From the NCBI RefSeq assembly GCF_900089455.2, contig NZ_LT907988.1, positions 4,588,001-4,652,000 on the forward strand: a stretch of DNA of 64,000 nt, written 5' to 3'. The number at the start of each line of letters is the position of its first letter. Position 1 is the first letter of the stretch. The translations under genes were made by a program, and so were the position numbers. This DNA is from Orrella dioscoreae (GTDB lineage Bacteria > Pseudomonadota > Gammaproteobacteria > Burkholderiales > Burkholderiaceae_B). Below the pieces are notes generated by a model. That model ran no database searches. It worked only from the letters and a program-made list of their open reading frames with translations, and was not told the DNA's origin. Below are positions 1 through 8,656 of the stretch, piece after piece.

Positions 1-1802
1 GCCGGCCGGGGCGGGCGCGGGGCAGGCGCCATGGCGTCGCCCAGGTAGGCCTGGCGCACCGCGGGATCAGCCTGCACGGCCTGCGGCGTGCCCCAGGCAA
101 TGCGGCGGCCGGCGTCCAGCACCAGCACATGGTCAGACACGCCCATGACCAGCGCCATGTCATGCTCGACGAGGGCCACGCCCACGCCGGCGTCACGGAT
201 ACGGGACAGCAAGCCCGACAGCACTTCCTTGTCTTCCCGCGACAGGCCCGCGGCCGGCTCATCCAGCAGCAGCACGTCGGGATCGGTGGCCAGCGCGCGC
301 GCGATCTCGACCAGCCGCCGGTCCACGTGCGCCAGCCCCGCGGCCTGCGCGCTCGCGACGCCACGGTAGCCGCAGAATGCCAGCAGTGCGCGGGCCCGAG
401 CCCGCGCCGCCGGATCGGCGTGGCGGGCGGCGCTGAACAAACCGCCAAGCTTGCCGCGGCCCATGGCCAGCACGACGTTGTCTTCCACGCTCAGGCTGCC
501 GAACAGCTGCGAGGTCTGGTAGGTGCGCGCCACGCCCGCGCGGGCAATGCGGAACGCCGGCAGGCCCGCCAGCGGCTGGCTGCCGCTGGCGCCAAGCAGG
601 TCGAAGCCGCCGGTGCTGGGCCGGTAGAAGCCGCTGAGCATGTTCAGGGCGGTGGTCTTGCCCGCGCCGTTGGGACCGATGAGGGCAGTCACCGCGCCGC
701 TTGCAACCTGCATGTCCAGTTCCGCGACCGCGCGCACGCCGCCGAACGCCATGCCCAGGCCCTTCGCCACGAGTCGCGCGCGCGGGCGCCGGGCCAGCGC
801 GGCGCCTTCCGGGACGGTCTCGGGCGCCATGGCCACAACCTGCCCCCGCCGGCGCCACACCTGGCGCACCATGCCGACGATCCCTTCCGGCGCCACCCAC
901 AACACCACGAGCAGCATCGCGCCAAAGAACAGCAGCCGATAGGCTTCCAGCGAGGCAAGCAGCTCCGGCAACGCACCGACCACCAGCGCGCCCACGATAG
1001 GGCCCGCCACCGAACCCGCGCCGCCCAGCACGACCACCAGCACGAACAGGATGGATTGCATGAAGCTGAAGGTCTCGGGCACGACGAAGCCCGACAACGG
1101 CGCGAAGAGGCCGCCGGCCAGGCCCGCGGCCGCGGCCGACAGCGTGAAGGCCACGGTCTTGATCACCAGGGGGTTCAGACCGATGGAGGCCGACGCGCTT
1201 TCGCTGTCCTTGACCGCGCGCATTGCCGCGCCCCAGGCGCCGCGTGACAGGCGGGCATACGCCAATGTCAGCAGCGCGGCCAGCAGGATGCCCAGCACCG
1301 CGATGGTCTGCTCCGGCCCCAGCCCCGGCCACAGGACGGGCGGCTGCAGCCCCATGATGCCGCTCTGCCCGCCGGTCAGGCCGCTGAGCTCGACGGCGGC
1401 ATGCTGGACGATGAAACTGAAGGCGATGGTGATCATCGCCAGATAGGGCCCCTTGACCCGCAACGCCGGCAGCGCCAGCAGCGTCCCCAACCCGCCGGCC
1501 AGCACCATGCCGGCCAGCCAGGCGGGCCAGAAGCCCCAGCCCGCCTTGGTCGTCAGGATCGCCACGGTATAGGCGCCTATCGCATAGAAACCCACGTGCC
1601 CGAAGGACACCTGGCCGGTAAGCCCCTGCAGGACGTTCAAGCCGATCCCGACCACCGCGATCAGCGCGATGTTGGCCAGGACGAAGGCATAGTAGGTGTT
1701 GAGCGTGAGGCTCAGCGCGATGCCCACGGCGGCGATCACGCCCGTCGCGACCAGCAGCCGGACCTGGCCGGCGGACTTGCTCCGATGCAATGCGGTCGTC
1801 AT
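1..1802 (-). CDS. LivM-LivG fusion: branched-chain-type ABC permease and ATPase (3' end outside window)
   Basis: A single reading frame of about 600 codons stays open to the left edge. The first ~320 residues are a LivM-type multi-spanning permease. After a linker rich in charged residues comes a LivG-type ATPase with Walker A (GPNGAGKTT), Walker B (VLLLDEPAAGL) and a terminal AYLG typical of LivG. I checked the permease-ATPase junction codon by codon and it is in frame. The ABC signature is not LSGGQ-like; the segment reads LAHVDRRLVEIARAL. ATG at 1802 overlaps the livH stop by 4 nt (ATGA), so the two are translationally coupled. Expected role: inner-membrane import of a branched-chain amino acid or similar small acid or amide together with LivH and the binding protein upstream. 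Substrate unknown. The frame may end just outside the window or continue further. Confidence 0.9.
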   Translation of the reverse strand, partial: MTTALHRSKSAGQVRLLVATGVIAAVGIALSLTLNTYYAFVLANIALIAVVGIGLNVLQGLTGQVSFGHVGFYAIGAYTVAILTTKAGWGFWPAWLAGMVLAGGLGTLLALPALRVKGPYLAMITIAFSFIVQHAAVELSGLTGGQSGIMGLQPPVLWPGLGPEQTIAVLGILLAALLTLAYARLSRGAWGAAMRAVKDSESASASIGLNPLVIKTVAFTLSAAAAGLAGGLFAPLSGFVVPETFSFMQSILFVLVVVLGGAGSVAGPIVGALVVGALPELLASLEAYRLLFFGAMLLVVLWVAPEGIVGMVRQVWRRRGQVVAMAPETVPEGAALARRPRARLVAKGLGMAFGGVRAVAELDMQVASGAVTALIGPNGAGKTTALNMLSGFYRPSTGGFDLLGASGSQPLAGLPAFRIARAGVARTYQTSQLFGSLSVEDNVVLAMGRGKLGGLFSAARHADPAARARARALLAFCGYRGVASAQAAGLAHVDRRLVEIARALATDPDVLLLDEPAAGLSREDKEVLSGLLSRIRDAGVGVALVEHDMALVMGVSDHVLVLDAGRRIAWGTPQAVQADPAVRQAYLGDAMAPAPRPPRP

Positions 1803-2677
1803 ACCTTCTTTACCTCGGCACGTCCGAAGAGGCCATTTGGCTTGCAGGCCAGGGCCACGATCACCAGCGAAAAGGTGATGATCTGCGTGTGGCTCGATCC
1901 CAGCGTGACGGTCACCAGGCCCTCTGCCACGCCGAACAGCAGGCCGGCCAGCATCACGCCCCAGGCGCTGCCGATGCCGCCCAGGATGGCGACCGCGAAA
2001 GCCTTCAGGCCGAACAGCGTTCCCATGTCCGCGTTGACGTTGAACAACGGGGCAATCAGGACGCCCGCCACCCCGGCCAGCAGCGTGGACAGGGCGAAGG
2101 CGGCCGCGATGGCGCGCTTGATGGGAATGCCCATCAGGCGCGCCGCGTCCCGGTTCTGCACGACCGCGAGCAGCGCCGTGCCCCAGCGGGTGCGGCGCGC
2201 CACCGCGTGCAGCGCGGCGGCCAGCGCCAGTCCCAGCACGGGAATCAGCAACTGCAAGGGATAGATGCCCAGGCCCAGCCCGCCCAGCGCCACCGGCGCG
2301 TCGGCCAGCGGCGACGGCAGGCTGCGCGGCTCCCTGCCGAAGGTGTGCATGACGACGTTGTCCAGCACGATGCCCAGGGCCACCGTGGACATCAGCCAGG
2401 CATTCGAATCACGGCTGGCGAAGGGCCGCACCGCGATGACTTCCACCAGCACGCCATAGGCGGCGCACAACAGCAGGGCCAGCAGGATGGCCAGGGGCAT
2501 GGGCCAGCCCAGGGTCTGGGCAAAGGTGAAGCACAGCACCGCGCCCAGCATCATCGAACTGCCCTGCGCGAAGTTGACGGTCCCCGACACCGAGTAGGTG
2601 ATGTGAAAGCCCAGCGCCATGAGACCGTACATGCTGCCCAGTCCCAGCCCGCTGATGAGCGCAGCCAGCAGTTCCAT
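1799..2677 (-). CDS. LivH-type branched-chain amino acid ABC permease
   Basis: 292 residues, strongly hydrophobic throughout, with the N-terminal pattern of LivH permeases (GLGSMYGLMALGFHITYSV, then VNFAQGSSMMLGA). It forms the inner-membrane channel with the LivM half of the next protein. The ATG at 2677 follows the binding-protein gene by 27 nt, and the stop overlaps the livM-livG start by 4 nt, so binding protein, LivH and LivM-LivG form one minus-strand operon. Family assignment is firm. The transported compound is not readable from sequence; the divergent amide-hydrolase operon suggests an amide or ureide rather than leucine. Confidence 0.93.
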   Translation of the reverse strand: MELLAALISGLGLGSMYGLMALGFHITYSVSGTVNFAQGSSMMLGAVLCFTFAQTLGWPMPLAILLALLLCAAYGVLVEVIAVRPFASRDSNAWLMSTVALGIVLDNVVMHTFGREPRSLPSPLADAPVALGGLGLGIYPLQLLIPVLGLALAAALHAVARRTRWGTALLAVVQNRDAARLMGIPIKRAIAAAFALSTLLAGVAGVLIAPLFNVNADMGTLFGLKAFAVAILGGIGSAWGVMLAGLLFGVAEGLVTVTLGSSHTQIITFSLVIVALACKPNGLFGRAEVKKV

Positions 2678-2704
2678 CGAAGCCCTCCCCTTTTCTTCGC
2701 CGGC

Positions 2705-3889
2705 TTACTGCGCCATGCCCACGGGCAGGATGCGGTTGTCGATGAACTGCGCCCAGACGTAGTCGTCCTTGTTCAGGGCGTCATGGACCGTCGCCGTGAA
2801 GGGTTGCTTGTAGGTCTTGATCAGGCCGTCGTAGGTGCCGATCTTGTAGAACCCCTGGCGGATCGCGTCGCCGTCGGTGGAGCCGGCCTGTTCGATGGCC
2901 AGCGCCGTCAATTGCATGGCGTCATAGGCATTGGCCACGCCCACGGCGGGCGTGATGTTCTCGGGGCCCTTGATGTCCGGATACTTGGCCTTGAGCGCCG
3001 CCACGACCTTCTCGCCCACGGGCGACTGCTTGCCGAAGAAGCTGTAGGTCTGCACGAAATGCACGTCCCGGGCGCCCGGCCCCGCCAGTTCGGTGAAGCG
3101 TCCGCCGGCCGGCCCCCAATGCGACACCACGGGCACCTTCCAGCCCATGCGCGCCAGCGACTTGACCACCTGCGCCGACGGGCCCACGTTGCCGACCAGG
3201 AACAGGGTATCGGCGCCGGCCGAGCGCAGGCGGCTGAGCTGGGGCACCACGTCGACGTCGCTGCCCTCGAACTTCTCGCTGCCCACGGGCTGCATGCCCT
3301 TTTCCGACAGCGCCGCCACCAAGCCACGCTGGTTGGACTCGCCCCAGGGATTGTTGACCATGATCAGGCCGAACTTGCTGGTGCCGAAGGTCTTCTGGGC
3401 GTAATCGACCATGGCCTGGTCGACGATCTCGTCGACCGCGGAGACGCGGAACACATAGTTGGGCTCCGCGCCGTTCTTGGTGATCGGCGTGCCCGCCGCC
3501 CAGGCGCCCATGAACGGCATCTTCGCCTGGTTGACCAGCGGCACGACGGCCATGGACACCGGGGTATCCAGGCCGCCGAATATGACGGCCACCTTTTCCT
3601 TGTAGATCAGCTCGCGGGCCGCCACCACGCCCTTGGCGGGATTGGCCTCGTCGTCGCGGCGCACCAGTTGCACGGGGCGGCCGCCCAGCAGGCCGCCTTT
3701 CGCATTGATCTCGTCTATCGCCACCTGGATGCCACGCGTCAGGGACTCTCCGGCCAGGGCCGACTGGCCTGACAAGGCCGTGATCAGGCCGATCTTGATG
3801 GGCTCGGCGGCTTGGGCGCCCGCGGTCAGGCTCGGGCCCAGCACGGCGAAGGCAAGCGACAGGAAAGTGCGGCGGGTGAAGCTGGACAT
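2705..3889 (-). CDS. Periplasmic binding protein of a branched-chain-type ABC transporter (LivJ-like)
   Basis: 394 residues from ATG 3889, which has a purine-rich GGGGAG upstream; a longer in-frame start at 4018 adds 43 residues unlike the family and lies in the AT-rich promoter region, so it was rejected. The N-terminus has a twin-arginine-like signal (TRRTFLSLAF) ending near AGAQAAEP. The mature protein begins IKIGLITALSG and contains GGRPVQLVRRDDEANP, typical of Peripla_BP_6 proteins. It captures the substrate in the periplasm for LivH/LivM-LivG. It is the first gene of the operon and is transcribed away from the region holding the GTCGAC palindromes. Confidence 0.92.
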   Translation of the reverse strand: MSSFTRRTFLSLAFAVLGPSLTAGAQAAEPIKIGLITALSGQSALAGESLTRGIQVAIDEINAKGGLLGGRPVQLVRRDDEANPAKGVVAARELIYKEKVAVIFGGLDTPVSMAVVPLVNQAKMPFMGAWAAGTPITKNGAEPNYVFRVSAVDEIVDQAMVDYAQKTFGTSKFGLIMVNNPWGESNQRGLVAALSEKGMQPVGSEKFEGSDVDVVPQLSRLRSAGADTLFLVGNVGPSAQVVKSLARMGWKVPVVSHWGPAGGRFTELAGPGARDVHFVQTYSFFGKQSPVGEKVVAALKAKYPDIKGPENITPAVGVANAYDAMQLTALAIEQAGSTDGDAIRQGFYKIGTYDGLIKTYKQPFTATVHDALNKDDYVWAQFIDNRILPVGMAQ

Positions 3890-4028
3890 GGAGTTCTCCC
3901 CAGGAGATCGATGGACGAGCAGGCGGATGCGCCGCCAGGCCCCCGAACCCAAGCAAATGGCGTGCCAATTTTTTTCGCACGCGCATTGCACACATGAATC
4001 TTGTTTTTTTGAACCCAATCAATCACTA

Positions 4029-4044
4029 TTATTGTCGACAATAA
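4029..4044. promoter_or_regulatory. Perfect 16-bp palindrome, candidate GntR operator 1
   Basis: TTATTGTCGACAATAA is a perfect inverted repeat in the only AT-rich stretch between the divergent liv operon and the SnoaL/deacetylase/amidase operon. Short palindromes of this form are typical targets of GntR-family dimers. The GntR gene at 6796 is the obvious candidate ligand, but that link is inference. Confidence 0.6.
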
Positions 4045-4051
4045 ATAGTAT

Positions 4052-4067
4052 TTTTTGTCGACGAAAA
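4052..4067. promoter_or_regulatory. Second GTCGAC palindrome, candidate GntR operator 2
   Basis: TTTTTGTCGACGAAAA is an inverted repeat with one mismatched pair. It shares the GTCGAC core with the site at 4029-4044; the two centres are 23 bp apart, close to two helical turns, so two dimers could bind the same face of the DNA. Confidence 0.5.
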
Positions 4068-4153
4068 TTTTTCATCCAAGCGCGCCGCCATTCGCAAGCC
4101 CAGCCGCGAACCGCCCGCAGCGACGCACCACAACAAGGCAAACAAGGGAAGAA

Positions 4154-4594
4154 ATGATGCATGACGCACCAATATCGAGCGACGCTGCCGATGCCGCGGA
4201 TGCGGCGCGCAAGATCGTCGACACCTACCTGACCGTCCTCATGAAACCCGACCCCGAAGGCGCGCGGCGCTACGTGGCGGCCGACCTGCGCATCCGCTTC
4301 ACCGGCGGCCGGGCCATGGACGACCCAGCACAGTGCACCGCCTTCAATGCTTCGCGCTACCGCTGGGTGAAAAAGCGCTTCGAATCCACCGATGTCGTGG
4401 TCGGCGCCACGCCGCAATCCGCCGTGGTCTACAACCGCGGCACGCTGTATGGGGAATGGCTGGACGGCACGCCCTTCGAAGGCAACCGCTACGTCGACCG
4501 GTACGTGCTGCGCGGGGGGCTGATCGTCGAAATGGATGTGTGGAACGACAGCGCGGAATGGATGCTGTCGCGCGCGCAAGGGGCGCAGCCATGA
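4154..4594 (+). CDS. SnoaL/NTF2-like small protein
   Basis: About 146 residues from ATG 4154 (or 4157), preceded by AAGGGAAG. The pattern fits the NTF2/SnoaL cone fold: an N-terminal helix (AARKIVDTYLTVLMKPD), YVAADLRIRFTGG, then strands ending VDRYVLRGGLIVEMDVWND. Proteins of this kind can be small isomerases, hydrolases or non-catalytic subunits; no catalytic residues can be assigned. It is the first gene of an operon with the deacetylase-fold enzyme (4-nt ATGA overlap), the amidase and the GntR regulator, so it probably acts in the same small-molecule pathway. Confidence 0.8.
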   Translation: MMHDAPISSDAADAADAARKIVDTYLTVLMKPDPEGARRYVAADLRIRFTGGRAMDDPAQCTAFNASRYRWVKKRFESTDVVVGATPQSAVVYNRGTLYGEWLDGTPFEGNRYVDRYVLRGGLIVEMDVWNDSAEWMLSRAQGAQP

Positions 4595-5508
4595 GCCCCT
4601 CCGACCCGGCGGGCCGCAACCACGGCCCGCTGCGCCACCATGACCGCTACGACTACACGCCCATCACCCGCAGGCCGCACTACGCCTGGCCGCAAGACTG
4701 CAAGCTGGCGGTCTACCTGGGTTTCAACATCGAGCACTTCGCCTGGGGCGAAGGCATGGGCGCCAAGCTGGGCGCCAGCATCGGCGAACCCGACGTGCTG
4801 AACTACAGCTGGCGCGAGTATGGCAACCGGGTGGGCGCGTGGCGCTGCCTGGAACTGTTCGACGCGCTTGCGCTGCCTGCCGGCATCATCGCAAACACCG
4901 CCATCCTGGACCACTGCCCCGAACTGCTGGAAGCGTGCGTTGCCCGTGGCGACGAACTGATCGGCCACGGACACACCAACGCCGAGCACCAGGGCAGCAT
5001 GGCGGAGGACGACGAACGCGCACTGCTGCGCCACTGCCAAGCCCGCCTGTACCAGGCTGGCGGCCAGCCGGTGCGGGGCTGGCTGTCGCCCTGGATCGCC
5101 GAGTCGCCGCGCACCTCGGACCTGCTGGCCGAGACCGGCTATGGCTATACCCTGAACTGGTGCCACGACGACCAGCCCGTGCGCGTGCGGACACGCCAGG
5201 GCACGCTGTGGTCGCTGCCCTATCCGCAGGAGGTCAACGACATTCCGATGATCGTGGCCCGCCAGATGGATGGCAAGGATTTCGCCCAGCTCATCATCGA
5301 CAACTTCGATGAAATGCTGATGCAGGCGCAGCGCCAGCCCCTGGTCATGGGCATTGCGCTGCACCCCTATCTGGTCGGCCAGCCCTATCGCCTGCGCCAC
5401 CTGCGGCGAGCGCTCTCCCACATCGCCGCCCACCGCGCGCCCGGACAAGTGTGGTTCACCACGCCGGGAGAGATCCACCGCCACGTCGACACCCTTTTTC
5501 CGTTGTAA
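4591..5508 (+). CDS. Polysaccharide-deacetylase-fold hydrolase, PuuE allantoinase-like
   Basis: 305 residues. It resembles the branch of the NodB/CE4 family that includes PuuE-type allantoinase rather than true sugar deacetylases: it lacks a clear metal-binding Asp motif near the N-terminus (AVYLGFNIEHF), has GDELIGHGHTNAEHQ where CE4 enzymes have their His motif, and ends with a WFTTPGEI segment. No signal peptide, so it is cytoplasmic. ATG 4591 overlaps the preceding stop (ATGA). With an amidase directly downstream, a role in opening or hydrolysing a cyclic amide or ureide is plausible. The substrate is not known; allantoin itself is not implied because no other purine genes are present. 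Confidence 0.8.
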   Translation: MSPSDPAGRNHGPLRHHDRYDYTPITRRPHYAWPQDCKLAVYLGFNIEHFAWGEGMGAKLGASIGEPDVLNYSWREYGNRVGAWRCLELFDALALPAGIIANTAILDHCPELLEACVARGDELIGHGHTNAEHQGSMAEDDERALLRHCQARLYQAGGQPVRGWLSPWIAESPRTSDLLAETGYGYTLNWCHDDQPVRVRTRQGTLWSLPYPQEVNDIPMIVARQMDGKDFAQLIIDNFDEMLMQAQRQPLVMGIALHPYLVGQPYRLRHLRRALSHIAAHRAPGQVWFTTPGEIHRHVDTLFPL

Positions 5509-5521
5509 GGACTGCCCCATC

Positions 5522-6769
5522 ATGAGCGCCACGCCCCCCCTGCCGCCCGAAGACGCCGTCGGCGCCTGGGTTCCACACGGCCGCTTCCAGCTCGATCCGT
5601 CCGCCAGCGGCGTCCTGGACGGCCTGCGCTTTGCCGCGAAGGACCTCTTCGACGTGGCCGGCCACGTCACCGGCGCGGGCAACCCCGCCTGGCTGGCCTC
5701 CCACGCGCCCGCCCGGGCGCACAGCCCTGCCGTGGCGGCCATGCTGGACGCGGGCGCCACGCTGGTGGGCAAGACGGTGACCGACGAACTGGCCTACAGC
5801 ATCCACGGCGACAACCTGCACTACGGCGCCCCGCACAACACGCGCGCGCCAGACCGCGTCACGGGCGGCTCCTCCAGCGGATCCGCGGCGGCGGTCGCTG
5901 CCGGCCTGTGCGACCTCGCGCTGGGGACCGACACCGGCGGCTCCACGCGCGTGCCGGCCAGCTATTGCGGGCTCTGGGGCCTGCGCACCACGCACGGCCG
6001 GATTCCGGCGCAGGGGCTGGTGCCGCTGTCGCCGATGTTCGACACCACCACCTGGCTGGCGCGGGACGCGGACGTGTTCGCGCGCGTGGCGCCCGTCCTG
6101 CTGGACGCGGAGCCCGACCGCGACTGGAAGGGCGCGCTGCTCCTGGCCGACACGCAGGAGGAGGCCGATGCCGCGTTCCTTCCCCTGATCGACGGCGTTG
6201 CCGCGGCGGTTGCGGCCTTGGGCATTCCCGTGCAAGGCGCGCGAGCGCCCGAGTCATCGCTGGAAACCTGGCGCCAGACCTACATCACCGTGTCCGGTTG
6301 GGATGCCTGGCGCACGCACGGCGACTGGATCACCCGTCAGCGGCCGGCATTCGCGCCCGCCGTCGACAGCCGCTGGCGCGCGGCGGCGGCCATCGGCGCC
6401 GACGCGGCCGCGCAGGCGGATGCCTTGCGAGAACGCCTGCGGGCGGCGCTGCGTGCCCAGCTCGGCGAGACGCGCTTTGCCATCCTGCCGTCGGCCTCGA
6501 GCGCCGCGCTGCGCCGCGACGCGCAGCCCGACACGGTGGACCAGGCCCGCATGCGCACGTTCCGCATGACCTCGCTGGCGGGAATCGCCGGCCTGCCCCA
6601 GGTCAGCATCCCCTTTCTCGGCGCGGACGGCCTGCCCTATGGCGTGTCGATCATGGGCCCGGCGGGCAGCGACCAGGCGCTGATCCGCCTGGCCTGCGAA
6701 CTGGGCCGGCGCCTTGGCGCCCTGGGCACAGCCGCGTCCACGAACCGCGACGAAGCGATGGCACAATAG
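5522..6769 (+). CDS. Amidase signature family hydrolase
   Basis: 415 residues from ATG 5522, 13 nt after the deacetylase stop. The amidase-signature triad is visible: Lys40 in RFAAKDLFDVAG, the cis-Ser in GGSSSGSAAAVAAG (residues 115-128) and nucleophile Ser141 in LGTDTGGSTRVPA. The family hydrolyses linear amides, ureides or carbamates to acid plus ammonia. An upstream in-frame start at 5354 lies inside the previous gene and was rejected. At 415 residues it is a short family member without the long C-terminal extensions of GatA or AtzF. It probably completes a pathway begun by the PuuE-like protein. Confidence 0.9.
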   Translation: MSATPPLPPEDAVGAWVPHGRFQLDPSASGVLDGLRFAAKDLFDVAGHVTGAGNPAWLASHAPARAHSPAVAAMLDAGATLVGKTVTDELAYSIHGDNLHYGAPHNTRAPDRVTGGSSSGSAAAVAAGLCDLALGTDTGGSTRVPASYCGLWGLRTTHGRIPAQGLVPLSPMFDTTTWLARDADVFARVAPVLLDAEPDRDWKGALLLADTQEEADAAFLPLIDGVAAAVAALGIPVQGARAPESSLETWRQTYITVSGWDAWRTHGDWITRQRPAFAPAVDSRWRAAAAIGADAAAQADALRERLRAALRAQLGETRFAILPSASSAALRRDAQPDTVDQARMRTFRMTSLAGIAGLPQVSIPFLGADGLPYGVSIMGPAGSDQALIRLACELGRRLGALGTAASTNRDEAMAQ

Positions 6770-6795
6770 CGAGCCTGCCCACCCCTCATGGTTTC

Positions 6796-7656
6796 ATGAA
6801 GAAAGCCTCCTCGTCGTCGCCAGCGTCAGCGCCTGCCAGCAAGCGCAAGGCCGTCGCCGCGCCAACGCCGCCAGCGGCGCAAGCCAAGGCTGGCCGCGCG
6901 CAGCCAGCCGCGCCACGCGGCCGGCCGAAGCTGCGGCCCGTGGCATTGACTGGCGACGCGGCGGCAACGGCGGCCTCGGGTGACGAGATCGAACGCCGCA
7001 TCTATGACGCCGTGGTCAGCAGCGTCATGAGCCAGCGGCTCAAGCCCGGCACCAAGCTGCCGGAAGCGGCGCTCTCCGAGCTGTTCGGCGTGGGGCGCTC
7101 GGTGGTGCAGAAAGTGCTGCAACGGCTGGCGCACGACCATGTCATCACGCTTCGGCCCAACCGCGGCGCCATGGTGGCCATGCCCAGCCAGGAAGAGGTG
7201 GGACAGCTTTTCGAGGCGCGCCGCCAGCTCGAGGCGGCCATCCTGCCGCTGGTGGCCCAATACGCCACGCGCGCCGACTTCGCGTCGCTGCGGCGCCAGT
7301 TGCGTGCGGAACATCGCGCCATGCACGACTCCCCCCAGACGGAATGGGCGCGGCTGGCCAGCGCCTTCCATCAGCGCCTGGGAGAGCTGTCACGCAATCC
7401 CATCCTGCAGCGCTACCTGAACGAAGTCATCTCGCGCTGCTCGCTGGTGGTGGCCATTTTCCAGCCGCCCGGCAACGCCACCTGCGAGCACGACGAGCAC
7501 GCCCGGGTCGTCAGCTATCTGGAGCAAGGCAAGGTGGCGCAGGCCGTGGCCGAGATGGACGCCCACCTGCGCGCGCTGGAGCAGCACATCCGGCTCGTCC
7601 GTCCGCCCGCGTCGATCGGGCTGGCCGACATGCTGGGCCTGGAACCGCGTCCCTGA
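6796..7656 (+). CDS. GntR-family transcriptional regulator (FCD type)
   Basis: 286 residues. A basic, Ala/Pro/Lys-rich tail of ~55 residues precedes a winged helix (IERRIYDAVVSSVMSQRLKPGTKLPEAALSELFGV split across the domain, then VQKVLQRLAHDHVI) and an all-helical FCD effector domain (EARRQLEAAILPLVAQ). FCD domains usually bind small carboxylates, with His residues holding a metal; candidates here are in AFHQRL and EHDEHARV. It is the last gene of the amidase operon and probably controls it, and the divergent liv operon, through the palindromes at 4029-4067. The long basic tail is unusual but low-complexity. Confidence 0.9.
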   Translation: MKKASSSSPASAPASKRKAVAAPTPPAAQAKAGRAQPAAPRGRPKLRPVALTGDAAATAASGDEIERRIYDAVVSSVMSQRLKPGTKLPEAALSELFGVGRSVVQKVLQRLAHDHVITLRPNRGAMVAMPSQEEVGQLFEARRQLEAAILPLVAQYATRADFASLRRQLRAEHRAMHDSPQTEWARLASAFHQRLGELSRNPILQRYLNEVISRCSLVVAIFQPPGNATCEHDEHARVVSYLEQGKVAQAVAEMDAHLRALEQHIRLVRPPASIGLADMLGLEPRP

Positions 7657-7665
7657 CCAGCCCCA

Positions 7666-8640
7666 TCAGTTGGCGACGATGCCCGCCGACGTGATCACCT
7701 TCGACCAGTACGCCGTATCGGTCTCGACCGTCCTGCCCAGTTCCTCGGGCGACTGGTAGCGCACCTGCACGCCCGCGCCCGCGGCCTTCTGCACGGTGGC
7801 GGGCTTGTCCAGGCCTGCCTTCAGGGCCGCGCTCAGCTTGCGGATCGCGGCATCCGGCGTGCCGGCGGGCGCAAAGAGCGAGACCCAGGCATCCAGCTCG
7901 AATCCCTCGAACCCCTGTTCCGCCGAGGTCGGCACGTCCGGGATCATGGGATGGCGCTCGCGCCCCGCGACCGCGATGGCACGCAGCTTGCCTTGCTGCA
8001 CATGGCCCATGACCGACGGCGGCGTGGTGATGAAGAGCTGCACGCGGCCGGACAGCACATCCTGGATGGCCGGCCCCGAGCCCTTGTAGGGCACGTGGGT
8101 CATCTCGGTCTTGGTGAGCTGCTTGAAGAGTTCGGTGCCCACGTGCGGCACCGAACCACTGCCCTGCGAGGCATAGTTCAATTCGCCTGGATTGGCCCGC
8201 GCGTACTCGGCCAGCTCCTTCAGGTTGTGCACCGGCAGCGACGGGTGCACGACGACGACGTGCGGCGCCACCGCCACCATGCCGACCGGCGTGAAGGATT
8301 CCTTCTTCCAGCGCAGCGCCGAGAACATGGACGGATTGCCCACGTGATACATCGAATACGAAGCCAGCAGCGTATAGCCATCGGGCTGTGCATGGGCCAC
8401 CATGCCGTAGGCGATGTTGCCGCTGGCGCCCGTGCGATTGTCGATGACCACCGGCTGCCCCAGCGCCGTGGTCAGCGGCTCGCTGGCCAGCCGCGCGGCC
8501 ATGTCGACGATGCCGCCCGGCGGCACCGGCACGACGATGGTGATCGGATGCGTGGGATAGCTGTCCTGGGCCGGCGCGGCCACGGAGAAAGCCAAGCCGG
8601 CCAGGGCGCCGGCTGCAAGCGTTGCGAAGCTGCGCATCAT
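7666..8640 (-). CDS. TctC/Bug-family tripartite transporter solute receptor
   Basis: 324 residues from the first of two consecutive ATGs (8640/8637); GAGGAG sits 4 and 7 nt upstream respectively, so the second ATG may be the one used. A signal peptide (MRSFATLAAGALAGLAFSVAAPAQ) is followed by the Bug core: PITIVVPVPPGG, the receptor loop around NRTGASGNIAYG, and TPAGTPDAA-like C-terminal helices. Bug proteins bind carboxylates or amides in the periplasm. No TctA/TctB genes are adjacent, which is common for orphan Bug receptors in this family of bacteria. It lies 16 nt downstream of the MetE-like gene and converges on the GntR gene. Confidence 0.92.
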   Translation of the reverse strand: MMRSFATLAAGALAGLAFSVAAPAQDSYPTHPITIVVPVPPGGIVDMAARLASEPLTTALGQPVVIDNRTGASGNIAYGMVAHAQPDGYTLLASYSMYHVGNPSMFSALRWKKESFTPVGMVAVAPHVVVVHPSLPVHNLKELAEYARANPGELNYASQGSGSVPHVGTELFKQLTKTEMTHVPYKGSGPAIQDVLSGRVQLFITTPPSVMGHVQQGKLRAIAVAGRERHPMIPDVPTSAEQGFEGFELDAWVSLFAPAGTPDAAIRKLSAALKAGLDKPATVQKAAGAGVQVRYQSPEELGRTVETDTAYWSKVITSAGIVAN

Positions 8641-8656
8641 TGTCTCCTCGGTCTCC

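Noticed and set aside
1790-3772. Plus-strand open frame of 660 codons
   Set aside because: Antisense to livH and the binding-protein gene; the composition (Gln, His, Arg, Ala) is typical of shadow frames and the opposite strand has clear family motifs.
3890-4018. N-terminal extension of the LivJ-like binding protein
   Set aside because: The added 43 residues precede a complete signal peptide and are encoded in the regulatory region; ATG 3889 has a ribosome site.
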